47,904 nucleotides of DNA, taken from contig JALSMT010000022.1 in assembly GCA_026987375.1 (NCBI GenBank), positions 1-47,904 of the forward strand, given 5' to 3'. Below are positions 1 through 7,438 of this stretch, one piece after another. The notes beneath the pieces are model-generated. The model saw only the letters and a list, made by a program, of their open reading frames with translations. It was not told where the DNA came from and searched no databases. This stretch comes from Thermaceae bacterium. Its GTDB lineage: Bacteria; Deinococcota; Deinococci; Deinococcales; Marinithermaceae. The stretch's first letter is position 1, and every line of letters starts with the position of its first letter. The position numbers were made by a program, and so were the translations under genes.

Positions 1-2
1 GA

Positions 3-182
3 CGACTAACGCAAGAGCTGGGCGTTAATCTGGCCGGGGTAGAGGAGATTATGAGCCTCAGGCGGAAGCTCGAGTCCTTACAAGAAAAATACGAGGCCGA
101 AGCCGGGAGGTTGCGCATTGAGCTTATGCGCAAGGTGCAGTCGCTTTCTGCTAACGACGATAAAGAAGACTTGGGGTCGTAG
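3..182 (+). CDS. hspR: HspR-type MerR-family heat-shock repressor, C-terminal part only
   Basis: The window opens inside this gene; the first full codon is at 3 and a TAG stop ends it at 182, leaving 59 residues. The visible segment reads LTQELGVNLAGVEEIMSL and continues as a charged helix rich in Arg, Lys and Glu. A Gly-Val-Asn-Leu-Ala-Gly-Val-Glu run followed by a coiled-coil helix is characteristic of the C-terminal side of the HspR winged-helix domain. HspR represses the dnaK-grpE-dnaJ chaperone operon by binding HAIR inverted repeats, usually as the last gene of that operon, so chaperone genes are likely just upstream. The DNA-binding helix-turn-helix itself is outside the window. Another MerR-family regulator is possible, but the match to HspR is good. 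Confidence 0.75.
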   Translation, partial: RLTQELGVNLAGVEEIMSLRRKLESLQEKYEAEAGRLRIELMRKVQSLSANDDKEDLGS

Positions 183-185
183 ACT
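180..185 (+). promoter_or_regulatory. Possible -10 element (TAGACT) 6 nt before the M20 peptidase ATG
   Basis: TAGACT fits the TANNNT pattern and ends 6 nt before the ATG at 192. Its first three bases are the stop codon of the upstream gene. The G-run between it and the ATG could instead act as a weak Shine-Dalgarno sequence. The same hexamer sits 5-6 nt before the starts at 14165 and 44910. The assignment is tentative. Confidence 0.3.
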
Positions 186-191
186 GGGGGC

Positions 192-1517
192 ATGGATAAT
201 CCACTCGATCAGCTCTTTGAACTGTTGCGCATACCATCGATTTCGGCAGATCCCCAGCACAAGGACGACATAGGAAGGGCGGCTGACTGGCTGGCGGATA
301 AGCTAGCGAAGGCCGGGTTCTCTTCAGAAGTAATCGACACCAAGGGCCATCCACTGGTTTTCGCCGAGAGAATTGTCGCCGCGCAGGCCCCAACCGTACT
401 CATATACGGCCACTATGACGTGCAGCCGGCCGAGCCGCTGGCGCTGTGGAGTACGCCGCCGTTTGAGCCGACTATCCGCGATGGCAAAATTTACGCCCGC
501 GGCGCCTCGGACGACAAGGGACAGATATTTGCTCACGTGGCCGCAGTATCGCAGCTCAAGGACGCGCTGCCGGTAAACGTCAAATTCATCATCGAGGGAG
601 AAGAAGAGGTAGGCAGTCCCAGCTTAGTGCCCTTCGTTGAGGCGCATAGAGAAAAACTCAAAGCCGACGTGGTTCTAGTGTCGGACTCGCCCATGTTTGC
701 GCCAGGGCTGCCAACGCTGACGTACGGTTTACGAGGTTTGGCCTATATGGAGGTGAGGTTACGCGGCCTGGGTCGCGACGTCCACTCGGGTGCTTACGGC
801 GGCGCCGTTCCCAACGCTGCTCACGCGGCTTCTTGGATGATTGCGCGTTTAAAGGATGAGATGGGCTGGATACGAATCCCCGGCTTTTACGACGACGTAA
901 TCCCAATATCCCCTCAAGAAAGGGAAATGTGGGCTAAGCTGCCATTCGCTGAAAGCGAATATCTCGCCGAGACCGGCGCTACGGCCGCCCCGGGAGAACC
1001 AGGCTACGGCATCCTGGAAAGGCGCTGGGCGCGGCCGACACTCGACGTTAACGGCATTGGCTCTGGCTATCAGGGAGAGGGTTCCAAAACGGTCATCGCC
1101 GCAGAGGCGTTCTTCAAGTTCTCCATGAGGCTGGTGCCCGATCAGCAGCCACAGAAAATTGCCGAGATAACTGAGAAGTACTTGCGCGAGATACTACCCC
1201 CGGGATACCAGATGGAAATAATACGCCACCACGGTGGCGATCCGGTCGTCATTCCGCTAGAGACTCCCGTGGTCAAGGCGGCGGCCGAGGCTCTAAAAGA
1301 GGCCTGGGGTAAGGAGACGGTATTCACCAGAGAGGGAGGTTCTATTCCCATAGTCTCCGACTTTATGCGGGTTCTGCAAGCGCCGGTGGTGCTGATGGGT
1401 TTCGGCCTGGAAAGCGACAACCTGCACGCTCCCAACGAGAAGTTCGACGTCATCAACTTCGAAAAAGGAATAGAAGCAAGCAAGAACTTCTTGCGCAAAC
1501 TTCCGCAATACGTATAG
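192..1517 (+). CDS. M20 family dipeptidase (ArgE/DapE/CPG2-like metallopeptidase)
   Basis: 441 residues, the usual size for the M20 dipeptidase group, a cytoplasmic di-zinc hydrolase that cleaves dipeptides or related amides. The metal and catalytic residues are visible in order: YGHYDVQP (His74, Asp76), [10 protein letters not shown] (bridging Asp107), EGEEEVGS (general base and metal Glu near 138-139) and the late His in DNLHAPNEK. Between them the lid/dimerisation domain carries the conserved DVHSGAYGG. The ATG at 192 lies 9 nt after the upstream stop. No signal peptide is present. Substrate specificity cannot be read from the sequence; peptidase T-like or carnosinase-like activity are both possible. 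Downstream genes follow closely (YbjQ protein after 11 nt), suggesting co-transcription. Confidence 0.9.
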   Translation: MDNPLDQLFELLRIPSISADPQHKDDIGRAADWLADKLAKAGFSSEVIDTKGHPLVFAERIVAAQAPTVLIYGHYDVQPAEPLALWSTPPFEPTIRDGKIYARGASDDKGQIFAHVAAVSQLKDALPVNVKFIIEGEEEVGSPSLVPFVEAHREKLKADVVLVSDSPMFAPGLPTLTYGLRGLAYMEVRLRGLGRDVHSGAYGGAVPNAAHAASWMIARLKDEMGWIRIPGFYDDVIPISPQEREMWAKLPFAESEYLAETGATAAPGEPGYGILERRWARPTLDVNGIGSGYQGEGSKTVIAAEAFFKFSMRLVPDQQPQKIAEITEKYLREILPPGYQMEIIRHHGGDPVVIPLETPVVKAAAEALKEAWGKETVFTREGGSIPIVSDFMRVLQAPVVLMGFGLESDNLHAPNEKFDVINFEKGIEASKNFLRKLPQYV

Positions 1518-1528
1518 GAGGAGAACAG

Positions 1529-1849
1529 GTGATTATCACTACCACGCATAGCATAGAAGGAAAAAAGATAGTCAAGTATCTCGGTATAGCCAACGGTGAG
1601 GTAATTAGCGGCGCCGACTTTGTTAAGGACGTCATGGCTTCGTTCCGCGATTTTTTCGGCGGGCGCAGCGGCGCTTACGAATCGGAGTTGAGCAAAGCTC
1701 GCGAGGCGGCGCTACAGGAAATGGCGGAACGAGCGAAACGAATGGGAGCAAACGCCGTAGTAGGCGTAGACCTAGATTATGAGACCCTGCGGCAGGGGAT
1801 GTTAATGGTGATGGCTAGCGGCACGGCCGTGCTAGTAGAGGAGGTTTAA
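1529..1849 (+). CDS. YbjQ/UPF0145 family heavy-metal-binding-domain protein
   Basis: 106 residues, matching the family length. It starts with GTG at 1529 behind a strong Shine-Dalgarno sequence (AGGAGGAG) that begins at the upstream stop codon. Conserved family features are the N-terminal [18 protein letters not shown], the central DFF.G..GAYE segment, the AREAALQEM helix, and [14 protein letters not shown] leading to a final beta strand. The family forms small pentameric beta-alpha proteins and is annotated as putative heavy-metal-binding, but its biochemical role is not established. No Cys or His cluster that would clearly bind metal is visible. It lies 1 nt before the aldehyde dehydrogenase start, so the two are probably translated from one message. 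Confidence 0.85.
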   Translation: MIITTTHSIEGKKIVKYLGIANGEVISGADFVKDVMASFRDFFGGRSGAYESELSKAREAALQEMAERAKRMGANAVVGVDLDYETLRQGMLMVMASGTAVLVEEV

Positions 1850-1850
1850 C

Positions 1851-3443
1851 GTGAGGGTAGAGAAAGGAAAGCTCGGTAGCGTTTTTTACGGCGGTCACCT
1901 GATCGATGGAGACGAGGTAATACAAGGTCCTCTATTCGAAAGCCGCAATATGGCTGATAAGAGCGATCTGGTGGGGGTATTTCCCGAAGGTTCTCCCGAG
2001 CTGGTAAGAAGGGCGGCGAGTGCGGCGAAAAAGGCCTTTGCGGAATGGTCGGCCACGCCGGCGCCAATCCGCGGACAGGTGCTGTTTTCTTTCGCTAAAA
2101 TACTGGAGCGCGAGAAAGAAACATTGAGCCGCCTGATGGTGCGCGAGGTGGGCAAGACGCTCAAGGAGGCGCGCGGCGACGTGCAAGAGGCCATAGACAC
2201 TGCGGTCTTCTTCGCTAGCGAGGGCCGCCGCCTCTACGGCCAAACGGTGCCGAGCGAACTAAAGAACAAAGACCTGTCTACCTACCGTAAGCCGCTAGGC
2301 GTGGTGGGAATGATCACCGCCGGCAACTTCCCCATCGCCGTGCCCAGCTGGAAGCTGGTACCGGCGGTGCTCACCGGTAATACCGTCGTCTGGAAGCCCT
2401 CGGACGACTCGCCAGTGCTTTCTTACATTCTGGTCAAGCTCTTTGAAGAAGCGGGGTTGCCCGCCGGAGTCATCAATGTGGTATTCGGCGGCGGCGCCGG
2501 GAGTACCGGCGAGTGGTTGGTTAACGCCATAGACGAAGGCCTGCTGGACAAGTTCGCTTTTACCGGCAGCACCAAGGTAGGGCGCATTATTGGAGAGAAG
2601 GCCGGCCGGGCGCTGATTAAAGCGACGTTGGAACTGGGGGGTAAGAGCCCGCTGGTAGTAATGCGCGACGCCGACTTGGAAAACGCCGTTACCGGCGCCT
2701 GGTGGAGCGCCTTCGCCACCGGCGGCCAACGTTGCACCAGCGCAGGTAACATAATTGTGGACGCCCCTATCTACGATGAATTCAAGGAGCGCTTTCTGGC
2801 CAAGGTCAAGAGTACGATCATCGGCGACCCCCTCGCCTATGAGAACGTTCACTACGGCCCTTTCTTTAACGAGAGGCTTTTTAAACGCTGGCTGGAGCAT
2901 TACGAATGGGGTGAAGCCGACGGGGCCAGGCTTCTCCTGGGAAAGGGCCGCATTACGAGCGACAACCCTTACCCCAACTTCAAGGGCGACCCCGACCAAG
3001 GCCTCTTCGGCCACCCCACCGTTTGGGAAGCAGAGCGGGGAATGAAGCAGACACGCGAAGAGATATTCGGCCCCACGATAAACATCATCAAGGTAGACGG
3101 CATTGACGACGCTATCGAGACCGCAAACGACCATCCCTATGGACTTTCCAGCGCCATCTACACCAACCACCGCCTCTGGGCGTACCGCTTCAAAAACGAA
3201 ATCCAGGCGGGCATGGTAAACATCAACAACACCACCGTAGGCGCAGAGGCGCACATGCCCTTCGGCGGAACCCGCGCCAGTGGCAACGGCGCTCGTGAGA
3301 GCGGAATCTGGGTTATTGAGGAATATACCGAGTGGCGCGCGGTCAACGACGAGTTTTCCGGTAAGCTGCAGCTGGCGCAGATGGATACGGCGTATACCGC
3401 CCCTAGGAAACCGGAAAACTGGAAGGAACTATTGGGACTGTAA
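1851..3443 (+). CDS. NAD(P)-dependent aldehyde dehydrogenase
   Basis: 530 residues. It oxidises an aldehyde to the carboxylate with NAD(P)+. Hallmarks of the ALDH superfamily are visible: the oxyanion/cofactor stretch ITAGNFPIAVPSWK, the Rossmann motif FTGSTKVGRIIG, the general base Glu261 in TLELGGKSP, the nucleophile Cys295 in GGQRCTSAGN, and EEIFGPT with PFGG near the C-terminus. The start is GTG at 1851 with AGAGGAGG upstream. It is slightly longer than the 480-500 residues of most family members because of an insertion around FKGDPDQGLFGHP before the EIFGP motif. The substrate is unknown; glutamate-semialdehyde or piperideine-6-carboxylate dehydrogenases are the nearest-looking groups. 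A neighbouring amine oxidase could supply an aldehyde, but that link is an inference. Confidence 0.9.
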   Translation: MRVEKGKLGSVFYGGHLIDGDEVIQGPLFESRNMADKSDLVGVFPEGSPELVRRAASAAKKAFAEWSATPAPIRGQVLFSFAKILEREKETLSRLMVREVGKTLKEARGDVQEAIDTAVFFASEGRRLYGQTVPSELKNKDLSTYRKPLGVVGMITAGNFPIAVPSWKLVPAVLTGNTVVWKPSDDSPVLSYILVKLFEEAGLPAGVINVVFGGGAGSTGEWLVNAIDEGLLDKFAFTGSTKVGRIIGEKAGRALIKATLELGGKSPLVVMRDADLENAVTGAWWSAFATGGQRCTSAGNIIVDAPIYDEFKERFLAKVKSTIIGDPLAYENVHYGPFFNERLFKRWLEHYEWGEADGARLLLGKGRITSDNPYPNFKGDPDQGLFGHPTVWEAERGMKQTREEIFGPTINIIKVDGIDDAIETANDHPYGLSSAIYTNHRLWAYRFKNEIQAGMVNINNTTVGAEAHMPFGGTRASGNGARESGIWVIEEYTEWRAVNDEFSGKLQLAQMDTAYTAPRKPENWKELLGL

Positions 3444-3460
3444 CGGTAGGGAGCGCCGCC

Positions 3461-3487
3461 AATAAGCGGGGGCAACCCCCGCTTATT
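3461..3487. terminator. Bidirectional terminator hairpin between convergent genes
   Basis: A perfect 12-bp inverted repeat (AATAAGCGGGGG and its complement) surrounds a 3-nt CAA loop. It lies between the stop of the plus-strand aldehyde dehydrogenase and the stop of the minus-strand small protein. The A/T-rich outer ends of the stem give a short U-rich tail in both directions, so it can serve both transcripts. Confidence 0.8.
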
Positions 3488-3507
3488 GCTTTGCCGGGGA
3501 GGCGCTG

Positions 3508-3894
3508 CTACTGCCTGGGATCGCGCTTGCGATCGTAAAAGATATAGTCGCTATAAATAGGCACCTCAAAGTAGGCCTTGCCCAGTGAGGCTTCGTCGCC
3601 CTCCAGACGGCCGTCGAGGTTGAGGTCGCGGTAGCCGTAGCCGAAACGGTAAGGCCTGGAGGAGTTTTCGTAGGTGCCCTTGGCGGTAGTCAGCTTTTCA
3701 ACGTCAAAAAAGCGCGCCACCAGATGGCCCATGCTGTAATATTCGACGACGCCGTGGTCAAAACCAAAGGTAGTGCCGACGGTGCGGCCGATCAGGTTCA
3801 TTCTTTCGGGTGAGAAGAGGTAGCGAAAGGCCAAGAAGCCCGCCAGGACGAGGAAAAGAATCAACAATATAATGACTGCGAGTCTGCGAAACAT
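3508..3894 (-). CDS. Small membrane-anchored protein with an EF-hand-like calcium loop
   Basis: 128 residues that I do not recognise as a named family. Residues 5-26 form one hydrophobic helix after the positive MFRR start, so the protein is probably anchored with its C-terminal part outside. Residues 90-101 (DLNLDGRLEGDE) match the 12-residue EF-hand/dockerin calcium loop at positions 1, 3, 5, 6, 9 and 12. The rest is aromatic-rich. The start ATG at 3894 follows a TATACT box by 5 nt, suggesting a leaderless message from a promoter shared with the divergent oxidoreductase gene. Function is unknown; a dockerin-like Ca2+-stabilised extracytoplasmic domain is the most that can be inferred. Confidence 0.65.
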   Translation of the reverse strand: MFRRLAVIILLILFLVLAGFLAFRYLFSPERMNLIGRTVGTTFGFDHGVVEYYSMGHLVARFFDVEKLTTAKGTYENSSRPYRFGYGYRDLNLDGRLEGDEASLGKAYFEVPIYSDYIFYDRKRDPRQ

Positions 3895-3898
3895 GCCC

Positions 3899-3917
3899 TA
3901 GTATAAGCTGCTTATAT
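3899..3917. promoter_or_regulatory. Shared palindromic bidirectional promoter
   Basis: Only 21 nt separate two divergent start codons (3894 minus, 3916 plus). The gap holds a perfect 15-nt palindrome (TATAAGC-T-GCTTATA, 3902-3916). On the minus strand TATACT (3900-3905) ends 5 nt before the ATG. On the plus strand TATAAG (3902-3907) ends 8 nt before the ATG. No Shine-Dalgarno sequence fits on either side, so both genes appear to be transcribed leaderless from overlapping -10 boxes. The palindrome may also be a binding site. Confidence 0.55.
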
Positions 3918-5061
3918 GGACGCTGAGACATACGACGCAGTAGTAATAGGAGCCGGCATCGTGGGGGCGGCGGTGACATTTAGACTGGCGCAGCGCGGGC
4001 TGCACGTGCTGGTGCTGGAGGCCGCCAAAGCGCCGGCCAGCGGCTCTACCGCAAAGAGCGCGGCGGGAGTGAGGGTGCAGTTCTCCGAGGCCGTCAATGT
4101 GAGGCTCAGTTGGCGCAGCATCAGGGAGTATAGCCAGTTTGAAAGCCTCTACGGTTTGGCGAGCGGCTATAAGGCGATCGGTTACCTCTTTTTGGTGGAT
4201 GCGGAAAACGCCGAATACTACCACAAGGCGCTGGAGACCCAAAGACGACTGGGAGCGCCCGTCAAGAAGCTTTCCGCCGCCGAAGCGCAATCCCTCGTGA
4301 AATTCGATGTTACTGGCGTAACACTGGCGACTTGGGGCGAGATTGACGGCATAATTGATCCTCATCAGGTAACTATGGGCTACTTGCAGATGGCTAAAAG
4401 ACTCGGCGCCAGAGTGTTGACTGATACGGCAATGATGGCTGCGGAAAGAAGGGGCGGAGCCTGGGTTTTACAAACGCCCGCCGGCAAGGTGGAAAGCCCG
4501 CTGGTGATAAACGCCGCCGGGGCGTGGGCGGGCGAGGTGGCCGCTCGGGCGGGGTTTGAGTTGCCGGTGCAGCCGGTGCGGAGAATGGTGTACATGACAG
4601 CGCCAACGCAGCTGGCGAACGGATTGCCGCTGGTCGTCGACGTCGCCAGCGGCTTCTATCTACGAGGCGAGCAGCAGAGAATTCTTTTTGGCCGTTCAAA
4701 TCACTCAGAGCAGCCGGGGTTTACCGAAGGCATGGACTGGCAGTGGCTCGAGCCCACTCTTGAAGTAGGACTGGCGAGATTCCCTTGGCTGCAGCAGACC
4801 AGGCTCGATCGAAGGGCTAGTTGGTGGGGCTATTATGCCGTAACGCCCGATAACAATCCCATACTGGGGAGGATGCCGGGCCAGGACGGTTGGATAAACG
4901 CAGTCGGCTTTAGCGGCCACGGCGTGCAGCAAGCGGCGGCGGTAGGCCAAGTCATAGCCGAAGAGGCAGTCGAAGGAAGGGCGCAGACGGTAGACATAGA
5001 TGAACTAAGAATGGATAGATTCAATAAGGGAATATATGTACAAGAACATAATATAGTGTAA
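3916..5061 (+). CDS. FAD-dependent amine oxidoreductase (DAO family; glycine/sarcosine oxidase-like)
   Basis: 381 residues, typical of single-domain DAO-family flavoenzymes that oxidise secondary or alpha amines of amino acids. The dinucleotide-binding fold begins at residue 8 with VVIGAGIVGAAVTFRLAQRG, followed by the acidic ribose-binding residue in VLVLEAA. The flavin-contacting segment SGSTAKSAAGVRVQF, the substrate-domain INAAGAWAGEVA and the C-terminal FAD motif WGYYAVTPDNNPILGRMP ... VGFSGHGVQQAAAVG are all present. It resembles the sarcosine oxidase beta subunit / proline dehydrogenase beta group more than D-amino acid oxidases. No sarcosine oxidase alpha, gamma or delta genes lie nearby, so it may act alone or with a partner elsewhere. 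The substrate is not determinable. Confidence 0.85.
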   Translation: MDAETYDAVVIGAGIVGAAVTFRLAQRGLHVLVLEAAKAPASGSTAKSAAGVRVQFSEAVNVRLSWRSIREYSQFESLYGLASGYKAIGYLFLVDAENAEYYHKALETQRRLGAPVKKLSAAEAQSLVKFDVTGVTLATWGEIDGIIDPHQVTMGYLQMAKRLGARVLTDTAMMAAERRGGAWVLQTPAGKVESPLVINAAGAWAGEVAARAGFELPVQPVRRMVYMTAPTQLANGLPLVVDVASGFYLRGEQQRILFGRSNHSEQPGFTEGMDWQWLEPTLEVGLARFPWLQQTRLDRRASWWGYYAVTPDNNPILGRMPGQDGWINAVGFSGHGVQQAAAVGQVIAEEAVEGRAQTVDIDELRMDRFNKGIYVQEHNIV

Positions 5062-5123
5062 ATAATCACAATAATAGAGATTTACTACGCCGTGGGCAAA
5101 TTTCGGCCACGTCCTCTACGGGC

Positions 5124-6374
5124 CTATAAATAAGCCGCCAGTGCGTCGGGGGGCGAGAAGCCGCCGCTCGCATCCTGATAGTTCTCGATGATTGCAGCCA
5201 TAACCCTGGGGAATGCTAAGCCTGAGCCGTTGAGAGTGTGAACGAGGCGGGGTTTGGCGTCGCCTTTTCTGTAGCGCGTCTTGAGACGGCGAGCTTGGTA
5301 GTCCTCCATGTTGGAAATGCTGCTCACCTCGAGCCACTTCTGCTGCCCCGCGCTCCAGACTTCGAGGTCGTACTTCTTAGCCTGGGTAAAGCCCATGTCG
5401 GCGGTGCACATCAAGAGCCGCCGGTAGGGGAGGCCCAGTAGCTCGAGCAGCTCCTCGGCTTGCCGGGTGAGCTTTTCCAGCCAGTCGTAGCTCTCCTCGG
5501 GACGGCTGAAGACGACCATTTCCACCTTGTCGAACTGGTGCAGACGGTTGAGACCGCGCACGTCCTTGCCGTAGCTGCCGGCTTCGACGCGGAAGTTGGG
5601 GGTGTAGGCGGTGTACTTGAGGGGCAGCCGTTCGGCCTCGAGGATCTCGCCCGCGTGCAGGTTGGTGACCGGCACCTCGGAGGTGGGGATCAGGTAGTAG
5701 CCGCCCGAGACCTGGTACATCATGCCTTCCTTGTCGGGGATCTGGCCGGTGCCGAAGGCGGCCTGCTCCCGCACCAAGAGCGGCGGACGCACCTCCACGA
5801 AGCCGCGGGCGCTGTGGAAGTCGAGAAAAAGATTTTCCAGCGCCCGAACCAGGCGCGCTCCTTGGCCTACGTAAAAGGGGAACCCCGAACCAGAAACCTT
5901 GGCGCCGCGTTCGAAATCGATTATTCCCAAGCGCCCCGCTATGTCCCAATGGGGCTTTGGCTCGAAGTCAAAAGAAGGTTTCTCGCCCCACTCCTTAACG
6001 ACCACGTTATCGGCCTCGCTCTCGCCTGGAGGCGCCGACGGGTGGGGCAGATTAGGAATCTGCGGCAGAATGCGCTGGATGCTAAGCGCCAAATCCTTTT
6101 CCTCCGCCTCCAGCTTTTTCAAGTAGCCGGCCAGATCCGCCGATTTAGCCAGCAGGTCAGCGGCGTCCTGGCCGTGAGCCTTGGCGCGCCCTACCTCCTT
6201 GGCAAGCTTTTTTTGGCGGCTGCGCAAAGACTCTATTTCGCTTAGCAGGCGACGGCGGCGCTCGTCTAGGTCTATAAGCTCGTCTACCAAGGGCAGGGCG
6301 TCAAACTCACGTTTCTTGCGGATGCCATCTTTTACCAAGTCCGGGTTCTCGCGAATAAACTTGATATCTAGCAT
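5124..6374 (-). CDS. serS: Seryl-tRNA synthetase
   Basis: 416 residues, a standard bacterial SerRS that charges tRNA-Ser (and tRNA-Sec where present). The N-terminal 110 residues form the long antiparallel coiled coil that reads the tRNA variable arm (rich in Arg, Lys, Glu, Leu). The class II catalytic core follows: motif 1 region FVEVRPPLLV, motif 2 TPNFRVEAGSYGKDVRGLNR, and motif 3 ending NGSGLAFPRVMAAI. The ATG overlaps the gatC stop by one base (TGATG at 6372-6376), so translation is probably coupled. It is the last gene of the DUF554-gatC-serS group and converges on the flavoenzyme gene, with no strong terminator between them. Confidence 0.97.
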   Translation of the reverse strand: MLDIKFIRENPDLVKDGIRKKREFDALPLVDELIDLDERRRRLLSEIESLRSRQKKLAKEVGRAKAHGQDAADLLAKSADLAGYLKKLEAEEKDLALSIQRILPQIPNLPHPSAPPGESEADNVVVKEWGEKPSFDFEPKPHWDIAGRLGIIDFERGAKVSGSGFPFYVGQGARLVRALENLFLDFHSARGFVEVRPPLLVREQAAFGTGQIPDKEGMMYQVSGGYYLIPTSEVPVTNLHAGEILEAERLPLKYTAYTPNFRVEAGSYGKDVRGLNRLHQFDKVEMVVFSRPEESYDWLEKLTRQAEELLELLGLPYRRLLMCTADMGFTQAKKYDLEVWSAGQQKWLEVSSISNMEDYQARRLKTRYRKGDAKPRLVHTLNGSGLAFPRVMAAIIENYQDASGGFSPPDALAAYL

Positions 6375-6670
6375 CAGCGGCCCTCCTCGACGACGCGCGG
6401 AAGTTTGAAAAAGCCTTCTTCGCGTTCGGGGGCCATGGCGAGGGCTTGCTCTTGGGGCAGGCTGGCGCCGGATGCGTCTTGGCGCAGGGTGTTCTCGCTG
6501 GAAATGGGCCTTACCATCTCACTAACGTTTTCTAGGTCTAGCTCTTTGATGCGTTCAAAATACCCGAGTATGGAGTGCAGCTCAGGGATTATGCGAGAGG
6601 TCTCAGCCTCCGAAAGTTCCAGTCGGCTAAGATGCGCCAGATGTCTTACCAGGTCAGGGGTAACTTCCAT
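6374..6670 (-). CDS. gatC: Aspartyl/glutamyl-tRNA amidotransferase subunit C
   Basis: 98 residues, the usual GatC length. GatC is the small subunit that stabilises the GatA-GatB complex, which converts misacylated Glu-tRNA-Gln or Asp-tRNA-Asn to the amidated form. The sequence shows the family pattern of two N-terminal helices (HLAHLSRLELSEAE) followed by an extended belt with LRQDASGASL and a C-terminal FFKLPRVVEE. gatA and gatB are not in the window. An asparaginyl-tRNA synthetase gene is present at 44.9 kb, so GatCAB here is needed mainly for Gln-tRNA-Gln, assuming no other pathway. It starts 4 nt after the DUF554 stop and overlaps serS by one base. Confidence 0.93.
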   Translation of the reverse strand: MEVTPDLVRHLAHLSRLELSEAETSRIIPELHSILGYFERIKELDLENVSEMVRPISSENTLRQDASGASLPQEQALAMAPEREEGFFKLPRVVEEGR

Positions 6671-6674
6671 GAGG

Positions 6675-7418
6675 CTAGCTTAGCACTTTGGCCAGCAGCC
6701 AAAAAAGTGGCGCGATAAATATTGAGGGTAAAAAAGAGGCCACCCGGATTCGCGACAATTTGAGTAGATTTATGCCAAGGCCGATAATCATCAGACCGCC
6801 AACGCCGGTTACCAGAAGAACCCGCGGGTCGCCCGCCGGGTCGGGTAAAACGCTGGCCGCGCTGGCGGCCAAAAGAGAGAGGCCGCCCTGGTAGAGCAGC
6901 ACGACCAGAGCGCTGAATGTGACGCCTACGCCAAAACTGGCGGAGAGAGCCAGGGCCGAGAGGCCGTCGAGGGTAGCTTTAACGAAGAGCAGGTTGGGGT
7001 CCCCCAAAAGGCCGTTGTTGATGGAGCCTATGAGGGTCATCGGGCCGATGCAGAAAAGCAGACTCGCGGCGACAAAGCCTTCGGTAAAACCGCCGGCGCC
7101 GCCGACGCTCCTTTTTAGTAGGTCTCCCATAGCTTCCAGGCGCTCTTCGAGGCCCAAATACTCGCCTAAAAGCCCGCCGAGGACGAGGGAGAGCAGGCCC
7201 AGCACCACGCCGCTGACGGCCCCCGCGGCGGCCTTTTGCATAGCCGAGGCCATGGTAAACCCGATAAACAGGGTAACAAGGCCCACCCCCTGAACTATCG
7301 CCAGTTGCATTCTCTCGGGCAGGCGGTTCTTTAGTAATAGGCCAAGCAAAGAGCCCGCCAAGACCGTCGCTACGTTGACGACGGTTCCGTCTAGTTTCGC
7401 CCAGAGAGAGAGGTCCAT
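6675..7418 (-). CDS. DUF554 (YqgA-like) integral membrane protein
   Basis: 247 residues with about seven hydrophobic segments, matching the DUF554 family, whose function is unknown and which may be a transporter. Recognisable features are the opening GTVVNVATVLAGSLLGLLL, the central LGGLLGEYLGLEERLE, and the signature LLFCIGPMTLIGSINNGLLG. Gly- and Leu-rich helices fill the C-terminal half. The ATG at 7418 follows a TAAAAT box by 6 nt with no Shine-Dalgarno sequence, so this gene probably has its own leaderless promoter and starts the DUF554-gatC-serS transcript. The MFS transporter gene ends 20 nt upstream on the same strand. Confidence 0.9.
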   Translation of the reverse strand: MDLSLWAKLDGTVVNVATVLAGSLLGLLLKNRLPERMQLAIVQGVGLVTLFIGFTMASAMQKAAAGAVSGVVLGLLSLVLGGLLGEYLGLEERLEAMGDLLKRSVGGAGGFTEGFVAASLLFCIGPMTLIGSINNGLLGDPNLLFVKATLDGLSALALSASFGVGVTFSALVVLLYQGGLSLLAASAASVLPDPAGDPRVLLVTGVGGLMIIGLGINLLKLSRIRVASFLPSIFIAPLFWLLAKVLS

Positions 7419-7424
7419 TGGCGT

Positions 7425-7430
7425 ATTTTA
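7425..7430 (-). promoter_or_regulatory. Leaderless -10 box (TAAAAT) of the DUF554 gene
   Basis: On the minus strand TAAAAT is followed by exactly 6 nt and then the ATG at 7418, leaving no room for a ribosome binding site. The arrangement matches the smpB start at 30809. Confidence 0.55.
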
Positions 7431-7438
7431 AGCGATAA

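Noticed and set aside
2295-3254. A 319-codon open frame on the minus strand opposite the aldehyde dehydrogenase
   Set aside because: It lies wholly antisense to a clear ALDH with intact motifs, and its translation shows no family features. Long antisense frames are common in GC-rich codon-biased genes.
5062-5123. A weak CGTGG/CCACG hairpin between convergent flavoenzyme and serS genes as a terminator
   Set aside because: Only 5 bp with a long loop and no U-run in either direction.
5460-6245. A 261-codon open frame on the plus strand opposite serS
   Set aside because: It is a shadow of serS; the composition (Val, Gly, His-rich, no motifs) fits antisense reading of a synthetase.
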